From Alkalithermobacter paradoxus (GTDB taxonomy: Bacteria > Bacillota > Clostridia > Peptostreptococcales > Peptostreptococcaceae), in NCBI GenBank assembly GCA_002029295.1, contig MZGW01000004.1, forward strand, positions 1-64,000: a stretch of 64,000 nt of DNA, read 5' to 3'. Position 1 is the stretch's first letter; the number at the start of each line of letters is the position of its first letter. The position numbers and the translations under genes are program-made. Under the pieces are notes generated by a model. It searched no databases, was not told where the DNA came from, and saw only the letters and a program-made list of their open reading frames with translations. Positions 8,762 to 17,216 of the stretch are shown here, piece by piece.

Positions 8762-9376
8762 ATGAAGATTATAGGGCTTACAGGATCAATAGGAAGTGGG
8801 AAGAGTACTGTATCAGATATATTAATAAAGAAGGGATTTAAGATAGTAGATGCAGATAAGATATCTAGAAAAATACTAGATAAAAATAGCGTTGCATTTA
8901 TTGAAGTGGTTGAGCACTTTGGGGAAGAAATACTTCAAGATGATGGCAATATAGATAGAAAAAAATTAGGAAGTATAGTTTTTTCTGATGATGAAAAGCT
9001 TAAAAAACTAAACTCTATAACTCATCCAAAAATAGAACAAAATATAAAAAGTGAAATAGAGAACTACAAAAATAAAGGTGTGGATATAGTATTTCTAGAT
9101 GCTCCTTTATTAATAGAAGCTAATCTAACTGGAATGGTAGACTTAGTACTTTTGATAATTTGTAGTTATGAAGTTCAAATACAAAGAATAATAAATAGAG
9201 ATAATATAACTAAAGAAGAAGCTATCAAAAGAATTAATAGCCAAATGAGCGTTGAGGATAAAAAGAAATATGCAGACTATATAATAGATAATTCATACAC
9301 ATTAGATAAGTTAAATAGTGATGTTGATATGTTTTTGAAGTATTTGGAGGGAGTAGAACGGATTGATAAGGCATAA
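8762..9376 (+). CDS. coaE: Dephospho-CoA kinase
   Basis: Catalyses the last step of coenzyme A synthesis, ATP-dependent phosphorylation of dephospho-CoA. The P-loop GLTGSIGSGKST lies at residues 5-16, and VDADKISR and FLDAPLLIEA are the expected CoA-side and lid-region motifs. 204 residues, normal length. It sits in an operon-like run polA-coaE-slt-lipoprotein, the common clostridial and Bacillus neighbourhood for coaE. The downstream gene overlaps it by 14 bases. Confidence 0.95.
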   Translation: MKIIGLTGSIGSGKSTVSDILIKKGFKIVDADKISRKILDKNSVAFIEVVEHFGEEILQDDGNIDRKKLGSIVFSDDEKLKKLNSITHPKIEQNIKSEIENYKNKGVDIVFLDAPLLIEANLTGMVDLVLLIICSYEVQIQRIINRDNITKEEAIKRINSQMSVEDKKKYADYIIDNSYTLDKLNSDVDMFLKYLEGVERIDKA

Positions 9377-9917
9377 AAAAAAGCACTCTATATTGAGTGT
9401 AGTTATATTTGTAGCTTTAATAGTACTTGTGAGTAGGAGTAATATACTAGATAAACTATCTCACCCTTTGCACTATGAAAAGTACGTATATAAATATTCT
9501 GCAGAATATGAAATAGATCCCTACTTGGTATTTGCCATAATAAGAACTGAAAGTAAATTCTTTCCTTATGCTAAATCAAGAAAAGATGCTAAAGGGCTTA
9601 TGCAAATAGCTCCTATAACAGAGAATTGGGCAAAAGAAGAGCTAAACAAAACTAATATAGACATATATGATCCAAAAACAAATATAAAAATAGGATGTTG
9701 GTATTTAAGTAAGCTTATGCGTCAGTTTGATGATATAGATCTTGTAATAGCAGCTTACAATGGTGGATCTGGTAATGTAGATAAGTGGTTATCTGATAAT
9801 AGATATAGTTATAACGGAATTAATTTGACTAATATACCATTCAAAGAAACTAGACAATACGTAACAAAAGTAAAACAAGCAATGAAAACATACGAAAAGC
9901 TTTATAAGAAAAGGTGA
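9363..9917 (+). CDS. Membrane-anchored lytic transglycosylase (SLT domain)
   Basis: Cleaves the glycan strands of peptidoglycan. An N-terminal hydrophobic segment (residues 10-25) would anchor or export it. The SLT domain follows with DPYLVFAIIRTESKF (catalytic Glu63), AKGLMQIAP and AAYNGGSGNVDKW. 184 residues, typical for small SLT proteins encoded next to coaE in clostridia. The start is TTG at 9363, overlapping coaE, with GGAGGG nine bases upstream. The exact start is less sure than the function. Confidence 0.88.
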   Translation: MIRHKKKHSILSVVIFVALIVLVSRSNILDKLSHPLHYEKYVYKYSAEYEIDPYLVFAIIRTESKFFPYAKSRKDAKGLMQIAPITENWAKEELNKTNIDIYDPKTNIKIGCWYLSKLMRQFDDIDLVIAAYNGGSGNVDKWLSDNRYSYNGINLTNIPFKETRQYVTKVKQAMKTYEKLYKKR

Positions 9918-9922
9918 ATTGG

Positions 9923-11479
9923 ATGAAGAGTATTAAATTTATTTGTGTAATATTTATGATTATCTTTTTATTGATTGGTTGTACAGATGCAGATATTGAA
10001 AATGATATAGATTTAGAAGAAAATGAAGAGATTACTGAAAATATATCTCCTAAAGAAGGAGGAAGTATAAGTATATCTGTTGTTAGATTTGAAACACTAA
10101 ATCCTCTTTTGAATAAGGAAAAATCTTTAGATTACGCTCTAAAGCTTGTATATGATAGTTTATTTACCTTAGATGAAAACTATAATGTAGTACCACAGTT
10201 AGTTAAGCACTATGAGTTATCAGAAGATGGTATTTCTTTGAGAATAACATTAAGAGATAATGCAAAGTGGCACGACGGTGCAAATTTAACCTCGGATGAT
10301 GTCAAATTTACTATAGACTTTCTAAAAGGAAATCCTGAAAGTCCGTATCATCCTCTTGTATCTAATATTTATAGTGTAAATATTATAGATGGTAAGAGTT
10401 TTAATATATCATTTGCTAGGCCTTATGCATTTTCTCTTGAAAAGCTAGTTTTCCCTATAGTACCTAGACATAGAGTTGGAAATTTAAGAGCAGAAGATGT
10501 AAAGCTTCCAGAAAAGAATTTTATAGGCTCTGGAATGTATAAAATAACAGAGTACGAAAAAAGAAGACATATAATTTTGACTAAAAACAATGACTATTAC
10601 TATAAAAAGCCATATATAGATGAAATAAAAGTAATAATAGTGCCAGATAGAGAAACACAGGAGAATATGCTACTTTCTTTTGAAGCTCATATAGGTAAGG
10701 TTAGTGAGGTTATAAGTGGAAAATTCTCTCAAAGAAAATTCAATATTCATGAATATTTAGGTGAAGAATATGATTTTGTAGGTCTTAACTTTAATAGTGA
10801 ATATATACAAGATATAAACTTTAGAAAGGCATTAGCATATGCAATAGACAGAAAGAAGATTTTAGAAAATGCCTATGTAGAGAAAGGAAGTTTAGTTGAA
10901 TTTCCTTTAAATATAAATTCTAAATACTACAATAAAAATATAGAGTCCTATCAACATAATATAGATAAGGCTAGAGAATATTTACAGAAAACAGAATTTG
11001 AAGATATAAAACTAAGACTTTTAGTAAATGAAGATAACAGATTAAAAATAAAAACTGCATATATAATAAAAGAGTGTCTAGAAAAGCTAGATATAGAAGT
11101 TGAAATAATAGAACTTAGCTCTGATGATATGATGAATACGGTTTATGCAGGAGAGTACGAACTGGCTTTGCTAGGGTGGAAGTTACCTATATATAGCGAC
11201 ATATCATTTGCATTTTCATCACTAGATGGAAAAAATATTACAAACTATAATGATGAAAGAATGAACTATTTATTATCAAAGCTTACAAGCTCTGTGAATA
11301 AAGAAGAAACAATAATAAACTATCATTTAGTTCAAAACTATATCAAAGAGCATATTCCGTATATAAGTTTGGTTTTGAATAATCAACATATAGTTCTGAA
11401 CAACAGGATAAAAGGAAGGTTAAAGCCAACTGATTTTAATATATACAATGGAATAGAAGAAATATTTGTTATAGACTAA
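9923..11479 (+). CDS. Peptide ABC-transporter substrate-binding lipoprotein
   Basis: An SBP_bac_5 (OppA/DppA-type) extracellular binding protein of 518 residues. A lipoprotein signal peptide ends in the lipobox LLIGC with lipidated Cys20. The family core is visible in LNPLLNKEKSLDYALKLVYD, LRDNAKWHDGANLTSDDVKF and FRKALAYAIDRKKIL. The start is the ATG at 9923, after AAAGGTG. A GTG at 9914 overlaps the previous stop and is possible. No permease or ATPase genes follow, so it may serve a transporter encoded elsewhere or act as a peptide sensor. Confidence 0.88.
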   Translation: MKSIKFICVIFMIIFLLIGCTDADIENDIDLEENEEITENISPKEGGSISISVVRFETLNPLLNKEKSLDYALKLVYDSLFTLDENYNVVPQLVKHYELSEDGISLRITLRDNAKWHDGANLTSDDVKFTIDFLKGNPESPYHPLVSNIYSVNIIDGKSFNISFARPYAFSLEKLVFPIVPRHRVGNLRAEDVKLPEKNFIGSGMYKITEYEKRRHIILTKNNDYYYKKPYIDEIKVIIVPDRETQENMLLSFEAHIGKVSEVISGKFSQRKFNIHEYLGEEYDFVGLNFNSEYIQDINFRKALAYAIDRKKILENAYVEKGSLVEFPLNINSKYYNKNIESYQHNIDKAREYLQKTEFEDIKLRLLVNEDNRLKIKTAYIIKECLEKLDIEVEIIELSSDDMMNTVYAGEYELALLGWKLPIYSDISFAFSSLDGKNITNYNDERMNYLLSKLTSSVNKEETIINYHLVQNYIKEHIPYISLVLNNQHIVLNNRIKGRLKPTDFNIYNGIEEIFVID

Positions 11480-11505
11480 AAGGGCAGGTAAATCTGCCCT
11501 TAAAT
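11479..11505 (+). terminator. Terminator-like hairpin after the binding-protein gene
   Basis: AGGGCAG (11481-11487) pairs with CTGCCCT (11494-11500), followed only by TAAAT. The weak T tract makes this a less certain terminator. Confidence 0.5.
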
Positions 11506-11556
11506 ATTAATATTGACTAAGTGATAAAAATAATTTAAAATAATAATACAAACCAT

Positions 11557-11643
11557 GCAGGAGTGGTGGAATCGGCAGACACGCTATCTTGAGGGGGTAG
11601 TGAGAATATTCTCGTGCGGGTTCAAGTCCCGCCTCCTGCACCA
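11557..11643 (+). tRNA. tRNA-Leu (GAG)
   Basis: Acceptor GCAGGAG pairs with CTCCTGC, then discriminator A and an encoded CCA. The anticodon stem-loop is CTATC-TTGAGGG-GGTAG, giving anticodon GAG (codons CUC and CUU). The long variable arm TGAGAATATTCTCG is typical of tRNA-Leu. Confidence 0.95.
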
Positions 11644-11646
11644 GTT

Positions 11647-11674
11647 AAGCAGCGCTTATAGGCGTTGCTTTTTT
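11647..11674 (+). terminator. Terminator of the tRNA-Leu gene
   Basis: AAGCAGCGCT (11647-11656) pairs, with two G-T wobbles, with GGCGTTGCTT (11661-11670), followed by a T tract. Confidence 0.8.
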
Positions 11675-11709
11675 CATATCAAAAACATTTTCAAATTTCG
11701 AGGTGAAGT

Positions 11710-12234
11710 ATGGAAAAATTATTAGAATTATCACGTCAAAATGAAATAACACCATATTTTATAGATACGAAAGATATAATAGTAGAGGATAGAGTTTATC
11801 TAAAATGTGCCTACGGATGTAAAGACTTTGGCAAAAGACTTAATTGTCCACCTAATATAATAACTATAGACGAATTTAGAAGAATACTAAAAGAATATGA
11901 AAAAGGGCTAGTACTAATAGAAGAATATTACATAGATAAAGATGATGATATATATAATACGTGGGAAATAATAAGAAAAAACTCATTTCATAAAATGATT
12001 GAGATAGAAAAAGAAGCATTTAGACAAGGCTATAGCTTTGCACACTTATTAAGAGCTGGGTCATGTAATGAATGCCCAAAATGCAGTGAGCAATGCTCAA
12101 AACCATATTTAAGAAGGTTCTCTCCAGAATCTGTTGGAATAAATTTAACTAAAACACTAGAAAATATAAATATAACTATTAATTATGACAATACTAATAA
12201 GATAACGTTAATTGGATTACTTTTGTTATATTAA
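11710..12234 (+). CDS. DUF2284 putative metal-binding protein
   Basis: 174 residues. Two cysteine clusters define the family: CAYGCKDFGKRLNCPPN (residues 37-53) and CNECPKCSEQCSKPYLRR (about 119-136). They could hold an iron-sulphur cluster or zinc. The PxSVGI-like segment (SPESVGINL) is also typical. Function is not established; the family is common in anaerobes and methanogens. RBS TTCGAGGTG. It stands alone after the tRNA-Leu gene. Confidence 0.8.
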   Translation: MEKLLELSRQNEITPYFIDTKDIIVEDRVYLKCAYGCKDFGKRLNCPPNIITIDEFRRILKEYEKGLVLIEEYYIDKDDDIYNTWEIIRKNSFHKMIEIEKEAFRQGYSFAHLLRAGSCNECPKCSEQCSKPYLRRFSPESVGINLTKTLENINITINYDNTNKITLIGLLLLY

Positions 12235-12250
12235 AAATAAATGATATAAT
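12223..12250 (+). promoter_or_regulatory. Candidate promoter of the NlpC/P60 gene
   Basis: TTGTTA at 12223-12228, a 16-base spacer and TATAAT at 12245-12250. The -35 box lies in the last codons of the DUF2284 gene. Confidence 0.55.
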
Positions 12251-12316
12251 AAGAAGGTATTATATACTATTTGTAGAATATATAATATAAATAATGTATT
12301 AAAACAGGAGGAACCA

Positions 12317-13228
12317 ATGAATAAAAAAGCATTGACGCCACTTTTAGCAGGGTTAATAACTCTTTCTATGAGCTTTGGACATTCATTTGCACAAAGCGAA
12401 CAAAGAGCAAGTATAACAGCTTCAGTGTTGAATGTCAGAAGTCAAGCTGCAATTTCATCTAGTGTAATATCAAAATTGTATAGAGGAAACCAAATCGTTG
12501 TAACAGGAGAAAATAATGATTGGTATAGTGTAAGGCTTAACAATGGAAGACAAGGATGGATAAGTAAGCAATATGCTTCGATTATTCCTTCTCAATCTGT
12601 ATCAAGAAGTGCAAACTCTACAGGAGCAGTTGTTAGGTCAAATAATGTAAACTTCAGAGCAGGAGCTAGTACAAGTAGTAGAGTTATCAGAAGATTGAGC
12701 GCAGGAACAAGAGCAAATGTATTAGAAAAAACAGGAGATTGGTATAAGGTAGATATTAATGGTCAACAAGGATATATACACTCATCATTACTTACTATAG
12801 CACAACCTCAATCAGTAAAAGAAGAAACAAGACCTGTTGTTAGCAGGGGTACAACTAGATCAAATGTTATACAGATAGCTAATTCTCAGCTTGGAACAAG
12901 ATATGTTTGGGGAGGTTCAAGCCCAAATGGATTTGATTGTTCTGGGTTTGTACTTTATACGTATAGAGCAGCTTTAGGAAGAAATCTTCCACATAGCTCT
13001 AGAGATCAGAGTAGAGAAGGAGTATATGTAGAAAAACAAAACCTAGAATTAGGTGATTTAGTATTCTTTGATACAAGTAATGATAGAAATATTAACCACG
13101 TAGGTATATATATAGGAAATGGACAGTTTATACATGCTTCGTCTTCAAGAAGACAAGTTATAGTATCTTCATTAAGTGAAGGGTATTATCAGAGAACTTA
13201 CGTTACAGCTAGAAGAATTATAGATTAA
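12317..13228 (+). CDS. Secreted SH3b-SH3b-NlpC/P60 peptidoglycan endopeptidase
   Basis: An exported cell-wall hydrolase of 303 residues. The signal peptide MNKKALTPLLAGLITLSMSF ends near SFAQS. Two bacterial SH3 repeats follow at about 31-90 (SVLNVRSQAAISSSVISKL) and 104-160 (NVNFRAGASTSSRVIRRL); these bind the wall. The NlpC/P60 catalytic domain spans about 182-303 with Cys208 in GFDCSGFVLYTY, His261 in NHVGIYIG and His273. It would cleave stem-peptide bonds (gamma-D-Glu-diamino acid type). RBS AACAGGAGGAACC. A single-gene unit with its own promoter and terminator. Confidence 0.93.
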   Translation: MNKKALTPLLAGLITLSMSFGHSFAQSEQRASITASVLNVRSQAAISSSVISKLYRGNQIVVTGENNDWYSVRLNNGRQGWISKQYASIIPSQSVSRSANSTGAVVRSNNVNFRAGASTSSRVIRRLSAGTRANVLEKTGDWYKVDINGQQGYIHSSLLTIAQPQSVKEETRPVVSRGTTRSNVIQIANSQLGTRYVWGGSSPNGFDCSGFVLYTYRAALGRNLPHSSRDQSREGVYVEKQNLELGDLVFFDTSNDRNINHVGIYIGNGQFIHASSSRRQVIVSSLSEGYYQRTYVTARRIID

Positions 13229-13252
13229 AAGTGGTCTTTAGACCACTTTTTT
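13227..13252 (+). terminator. Terminator after the NlpC/P60 gene
   Basis: AAAAGTGGTC (13227-13236) and GACCACTTTT (13241-13250) form a perfect stem, followed by T residues. Confidence 0.85.
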
Positions 13253-13261
13253 AATTTTATT

Positions 13262-13328
13262 CTATAATTTCCGTTATGAATTTCAAAAAAGTTTACCTTT
13301 AAAATCTTTCAAGGAAAGACTTTTTTAT
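13262..13328. repeat. Intergenic two-hairpin repeat, copy A (partial)
   Basis: This stretch matches the right two thirds of copy B (40579-40680) at most positions, including TATAATTTCCGTTAT and CTTTAAAATCTT. Hairpin 2 is AAAAAAGTTT (13285-13294) with AGACTTTTTT (13317-13326), flanked by A and T runs on both strands. The left arm of hairpin 1 is missing; the NlpC terminator sits there instead. The last nine codons and the stop of the minus-strand SLT gene are inside the repeat. Confidence 0.75.
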
Positions 13329-13904
13329 TTTATTATAATAATCCATAACCTTTACTACATAGTTTTGAGTTTCTCTAAAAGGAGGAATACCTTTATACTT
13401 ATCGACATTCCCAGGACCTGCATTGTATGAAGCTAGTGCAAGATCTAAATTTCCATACCTTTTAATAAGAGAACTTAAATATTTTGTACCACCAAAAATA
13501 TTATCCCTAGGATCGTAAGCATCTTTAACATCTAAATAATCTGCAGTAGAAGGCATAAGTTGCATAAGACCCATAGCTCCTTTTGGAGATGTAGCATTTG
13601 GATTAAAATTAGATTCTACTTTTATTACAGATCTAATTAAAGCTTCGTCTACATTATATTTAATAGAAGCTTCCTTAATTATATCGTCAATATCGCTACT
13701 AAGTAGATTAGAATTTTGTACCTGAGAAACAGGACTAGAATCGATTATTTCGTTGTTAACTGAAATTTTATTGTTAAGAATATTATTAAACTCTGCACTG
13801 GAATTATTTGGAATATTTTCATTATTTCTGATAATTTTAACAGGTATTCTACTTTGAATTTCGTTTATTTTGTTTAGATATATTTGTCGAACTAAATTAT
13901 TCAT
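13299..13904 (-). CDS. Lytic transglycosylase (SLT domain), second paralogue
   Basis: 201 residues. An N-terminal region without a clear signal peptide (residues 1-75, rich in Asn and Ser) precedes an SLT domain: [15 protein letters not shown] (catalytic Glu97), [19 protein letters not shown] and [16 protein letters not shown]. The start chosen is the sixth codon of the longest frame (13904), eight bases after GAGGGG. This type is usually found near flagellar or envelope genes. Here it converges on the NlpC/P60 gene and is divergent from a SPOR-like protein. Its C-terminal residues KKSFLERF come from the intergenic repeat. Confidence 0.88.
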   Translation of the reverse strand: MNNLVRQIYLNKINEIQSRIPVKIIRNNENIPNNSSAEFNNILNNKISVNNEIIDSSPVSQVQNSNLLSSDIDDIIKEASIKYNVDEALIRSVIKVESNFNPNATSPKGAMGLMQLMPSTADYLDVKDAYDPRDNIFGGTKYLSSLIKRYGNLDLALASYNAGPGNVDKYKGIPPFRETQNYVVKVMDYYNKIKKSFLERF

Positions 13905-13989
13905 AGTCATACCCCTCATGATAGTAATATTTTATATACAAATATTATATAAATTATATATAGAATAGTAAAGGGTGGAGGGGAAACAA

Positions 13990-14757
13990 ATGAGAAAAAG
14001 AAAAAATTACAAATTATCTAGTGCTATGTTGTTATTAGTTATACCAATAGTGGCAACAATTGTATCATGGAGTATATACAAAAAAATAAATACACTAGAT
14101 TCAGTTCCTACATTTGCAAATAAAAACTCATACAAGATAGAAGCACTTACAGTATATTCTATACAAGTAGGAGCACTTACGGATAAGAATCAGACAAGTA
14201 TAGTGGTAAAAGACCTAGAAGAAAACAGAATACCTAACTATATAGTTACAAAGGGAAATCTAAACAAAATAAATAGTTATATGTTCTTAGATAAGGAGCA
14301 AACAAGAAGTCTATTAGAAGATGTAAGAGGTAATTACTCAGATGCTTTTTTAGTAACAAGTCAAATTCCTGCTATAAATCTTTCTTATAGTAAAGAACAT
14401 TCTTACTTGAGAGATGTAGGAAAAAAAATTGATCTTATTTTAGAAAATATGAAAAAAGAATCAAATTTCTGGTACTCGTATAGAGAAGGAAATCTAGAAA
14501 CCGAAGAATACCTGAAAATAATAGAAGAAAGGAAAAACATTCTAGATGAAATGAAACAGTATACAATGAACATTGATAAAGAAGAAACAAAAGAATTTAA
14601 TGCAAACTTATTAGTATTTATTAACAATGTACGGGAAAAAATAGATACAATAGACGGAAATATGCAAAAGCAAGACATGTTTTCCTGTGAAAAAATATAC
14701 ATAGATTCAATATTTGAATATTTAAAGTTTGTTGAGAGTTTAAGAAAAAGGAGCTAA
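13990..14757 (+). CDS. Membrane protein with SPOR-like domain
   Basis: 255 residues. A basic N-terminus is followed by one transmembrane helix (about residues 10-30, SAMLLLVIPIVATIVSW). The segment YSIQVGALTDKNQ, then LEENRIPNYIVTKG and DAFLVTSQIP, has the pattern of a SPOR peptidoglycan-binding domain at about 50-120. The remainder is a charged, helical region of unknown fold. The start is the ATG at 13990, after GGAGGGGAAACAA. The SPOR match is my reading of a weak pattern, not a database hit. Confidence 0.6.
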   Translation: MRKRKNYKLSSAMLLLVIPIVATIVSWSIYKKINTLDSVPTFANKNSYKIEALTVYSIQVGALTDKNQTSIVVKDLEENRIPNYIVTKGNLNKINSYMFLDKEQTRSLLEDVRGNYSDAFLVTSQIPAINLSYSKEHSYLRDVGKKIDLILENMKKESNFWYSYREGNLETEEYLKIIEERKNILDEMKQYTMNIDKEETKEFNANLLVFINNVREKIDTIDGNMQKQDMFSCEKIYIDSIFEYLKFVESLRKRS

Positions 14758-14770
14758 ATAGCTCCTTTTT
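14745..14770 (+). terminator. Terminator after the SPOR-like gene
   Basis: AAAAAGGAGCTA (14745-14756) pairs with TAGCTCCTTTTT (14759-14770). Confidence 0.85.
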
Positions 14771-14840
14771 GAAAAATTATGCATAAAAACCGTTAAAAAA
14801 ATAATTAAAAGGACTTTTTATATCATTTGTAGTATACTAT

Positions 14841-14896
14841 TTGTAACACGACTACAATGATTGTATGCTTAAAATGAATTATACTATTTTAAGCAT
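14841..14896 (+). promoter_or_regulatory. rnf operon upstream region: candidate promoter and 11-bp inverted repeat
   Basis: A possible promoter is TTGTAA (14841-14846), 17 bases, TATGCT (14864-14869). Overlapping its -10 box is a perfect inverted repeat, ATGCTTAAAAT (14865-14875) and ATTTTAAGCAT (14886-14896), with a 10-base loop and no T tract after it. Its place fits an operator or a leader hairpin rather than a terminator. Confidence 0.45.
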
Positions 14897-14942
14897 ATTT
14901 ATTCATCAATACATAAAAAGGTTAGTAAGGAGGTAATATGAT

Positions 14943-16268
14943 ATGGCGCTCTTAACATTTAAAGGTGGTGTTCATCCCCCACATAGAAAGAAGTATACAG
15001 AACACATTCCTACAAAAAGAGCTAATGAACCTGAAATTGCATACATTCCACTACAACAACATATAGGTGCGCCTTGTAATGCTATTGTAAGTGTTGGAGA
15101 TACAGTAAAAGTAGGGCAAAAAATAGGTGAGGTTCAAGGATTTGTTTCATCACCAGTACATTCATCTATATCTGGAAAGGTAAAAGCTATAAAGGAATAC
15201 CCAACTCCTGGTGGGAACTCTTTGTGCATAATAATAGAAAACGATTTCAAAAATGAAGTTCATGAAAGCGTAAAAAGTAAGGGAGATATAGATACTTTAA
15301 GCAAAGAAGAAATATTAGAAATAATTAAAGAAGCTGGAATAGTTGGTATGGGTGGAGCGGGTTTCCCTACTCATGTAAAGCTTTCTCCTCCTAAAGACAA
15401 AAAAATAGATACAGTCATACTTAATGGTGCAGAATGTGAACCATATTTAACAGCTGACCATAGGTTAATGCTTGAAGCTCCGGAAGATGTTGTATACGGT
15501 CTAAAAGCAATTATGAAGGTACTAGGTGTAGAAAAGGGATATATAGGCATAGAAGATAACAAAATGGATGCTATAGATTCCATAAAAAAAGCTGTAGCAA
15601 ATGAAAAGAATATCGAAGTTGTACCTCTTAAAACAAAGTATCCTCAAGGAGCTGAAAAACAGCTTATATATGCTTGTATAAAGAAAGAAGTTCCATCAGG
15701 AGGACTTCCTATGGATGTTGGAGTTGTTGTTAATAATGTTGGAACAGCAGCACAAATTGCAAAAACTATAAAAACTGGTATGCCTCTTATTGAAAGAATA
15801 ACAACTGTAACCGGAAGTGCTATAGCAAATCCACAGAACTTGATAATAAAAATAGGTACTTTATTTAAAGATATAATAGATCAGTGCGGTGGATTTAAGG
15901 AAGAAGCAGGTAAGGTAATAATGGGTGGTCCGATGATGGGACTAGCTCAATACACATTGGATGTTCCTGTTATAAAAGGTGCATCAGGAATACTTTGTTT
16001 AAATAAAAAAGATGCTACCTTACCTAATCCAAAGAGCTGTATAAGATGCGGAAAGTGTGTTTATATATGTCCTGCAAATCTTCAACCATTATATATAAGT
16101 GCACATGCATTAAAATACAACTTTGACAAAGTAGAGGAATACAAAGCATTAGATTGTATTGAATGTGGATCGTGTTCTTTCATATGTCCATCTAAAAGGC
16201 CTCTACTTCATTCAATTAGAGTTGGTAAAAGAGAAATAATAGCTAAAAAGAGAAAGCAAAATAAGTAG
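14943..16268 (+). CDS. rnfC: Rnf complex subunit RnfC
   Basis: Peripheral subunit of the ferredoxin:NAD+ oxidoreductase, which couples electron flow from reduced ferredoxin to NAD+ with export of Na+ or H+. 441 residues. The NADH/FMN-binding region shows GMGGAGFPTHVKL and NGAECEPYLTADHRLM. Two [4Fe-4S] motifs lie near the C-terminus: CIRCGKCVYICP (from about residue 365) and CIECGSCSFICP (about 404). RBS AAGGAGGT. First gene of a six-gene operon in the standard C-D-G-E-A-B order. Confidence 0.97.
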   Translation: MALLTFKGGVHPPHRKKYTEHIPTKRANEPEIAYIPLQQHIGAPCNAIVSVGDTVKVGQKIGEVQGFVSSPVHSSISGKVKAIKEYPTPGGNSLCIIIENDFKNEVHESVKSKGDIDTLSKEEILEIIKEAGIVGMGGAGFPTHVKLSPPKDKKIDTVILNGAECEPYLTADHRLMLEAPEDVVYGLKAIMKVLGVEKGYIGIEDNKMDAIDSIKKAVANEKNIEVVPLKTKYPQGAEKQLIYACIKKEVPSGGLPMDVGVVVNNVGTAAQIAKTIKTGMPLIERITTVTGSAIANPQNLIIKIGTLFKDIIDQCGGFKEEAGKVIMGGPMMGLAQYTLDVPVIKGASGILCLNKKDATLPNPKSCIRCGKCVYICPANLQPLYISAHALKYNFDKVEEYKALDCIECGSCSFICPSKRPLLHSIRVGKREIIAKKRKQNK

Positions 16269-16283
16269 TAAGGAGGCAAGTAA

Positions 16284-17216
16284 ATGAATACAAAATTTAT
16301 AATATCATCTTCTCCTCATTTAAGATCTGATGAAGATGTATCAGTTATAATGAGAGATGTTGTAATAGCACTAATACCAGCTACTATAGCTGCTGTATAT
16401 TATTTTAGAATGGGTGCTGTAATAGCGATACTATCTGGTGTAATAGGAGCGGTTCTTACAGAGGCTTTAATTCAAAAGGTTATGGGAAAAGAGGTTACAA
16501 TAAATGACTATTCGGCTGTTATAACAGGTCTTTTGGTTGCTTTTAACGTACCAGCGTCAGCTCCTTGGTGGATACCTTTTGTTGGTTCTGTATTTGCAAT
16601 TGCTATAGTAAAACAGCTATTTGGAGGGCTTGGTCATAACTTTATGAATCCTGCACTTGCAGCTCGTGCGATGCTACTAGCTTCTTGGCCAGTTGAAATG
16701 ACTAACTGGATTACTCCAGGAGTAGATGCAGTAGCTACAGCTACACCACTTGGAATGATGAAAAGTGGAGAAGCACTTCCAAGTATATTTGATTTATTCA
16801 TAGGTAATATAGGAGGATGTGTAGGAGAAACTTCTGCAATAGCACTTATAATAGGAGGAATCTATCTTCTTTATAGGGGAGTAATAACTTATGTAATACC
16901 TACTTATTATATAGGTACAGTGGCAGTATTAACATTCTTATTAGGAGGATTTGATTTAACTACTGTTATTTATCATCTTTTTGCAGGTGGACTTATGATA
17001 GGTGCATTTTATATGGCAACTGATTATGCTTCTTCTCCTATGACAAATAAGGGACTTATAATATATGCAATAGGATGTGGAGTTTTAACAACTGTAATAA
17101 GATTTTACGGTGGATATCCTGAAGGAGTTTCATACTCTATTCTACTAATGAACGTTGCAACTCCGTTGATAGATAAATACACTAATCCTAAGGTATTTGG
17201 GGAGGTGTCTAAGTAA
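16284..17216 (+). CDS. rnfD: Rnf complex subunit RnfD
   Basis: Integral membrane subunit, 310 residues with about eight hydrophobic helices, homologous to NqrB. The region TPGVDAVATATPLGMMK carries the threonine expected to hold covalent FMN. GLGHNFMNPALAARAMLLAS is the family signature. RBS AAGGAGG. The start codon of rnfG overlaps its last base (TAATGA-type junction), which points to translational coupling. Confidence 0.96.
   Translation: MNTKFIISSSPHLRSDEDVSVIMRDVVIALIPATIAAVYYFRMGAVIAILSGVIGAVLTEALIQKVMGKEVTINDYSAVITGLLVAFNVPASAPWWIPFVGSVFAIAIVKQLFGGLGHNFMNPALAARAMLLASWPVEMTNWITPGVDAVATATPLGMMKSGEALPSIFDLFIGNIGGCVGETSAIALIIGGIYLLYRGVITYVIPTYYIGTVAVLTFLLGGFDLTTVIYHLFAGGLMIGAFYMATDYASSPMTNKGLIIYAIGCGVLTTVIRFYGGYPEGVSYSILLMNVATPLIDKYTNPKVFGEVSK

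Noticed and set aside
14771-14830. A stretch near 14774 that looks faintly like the start of the two-hairpin repeat (GAAAAATTATGCA)
   Set aside because: Only a short A/T-rich match, with no paired arm and no second hairpin.
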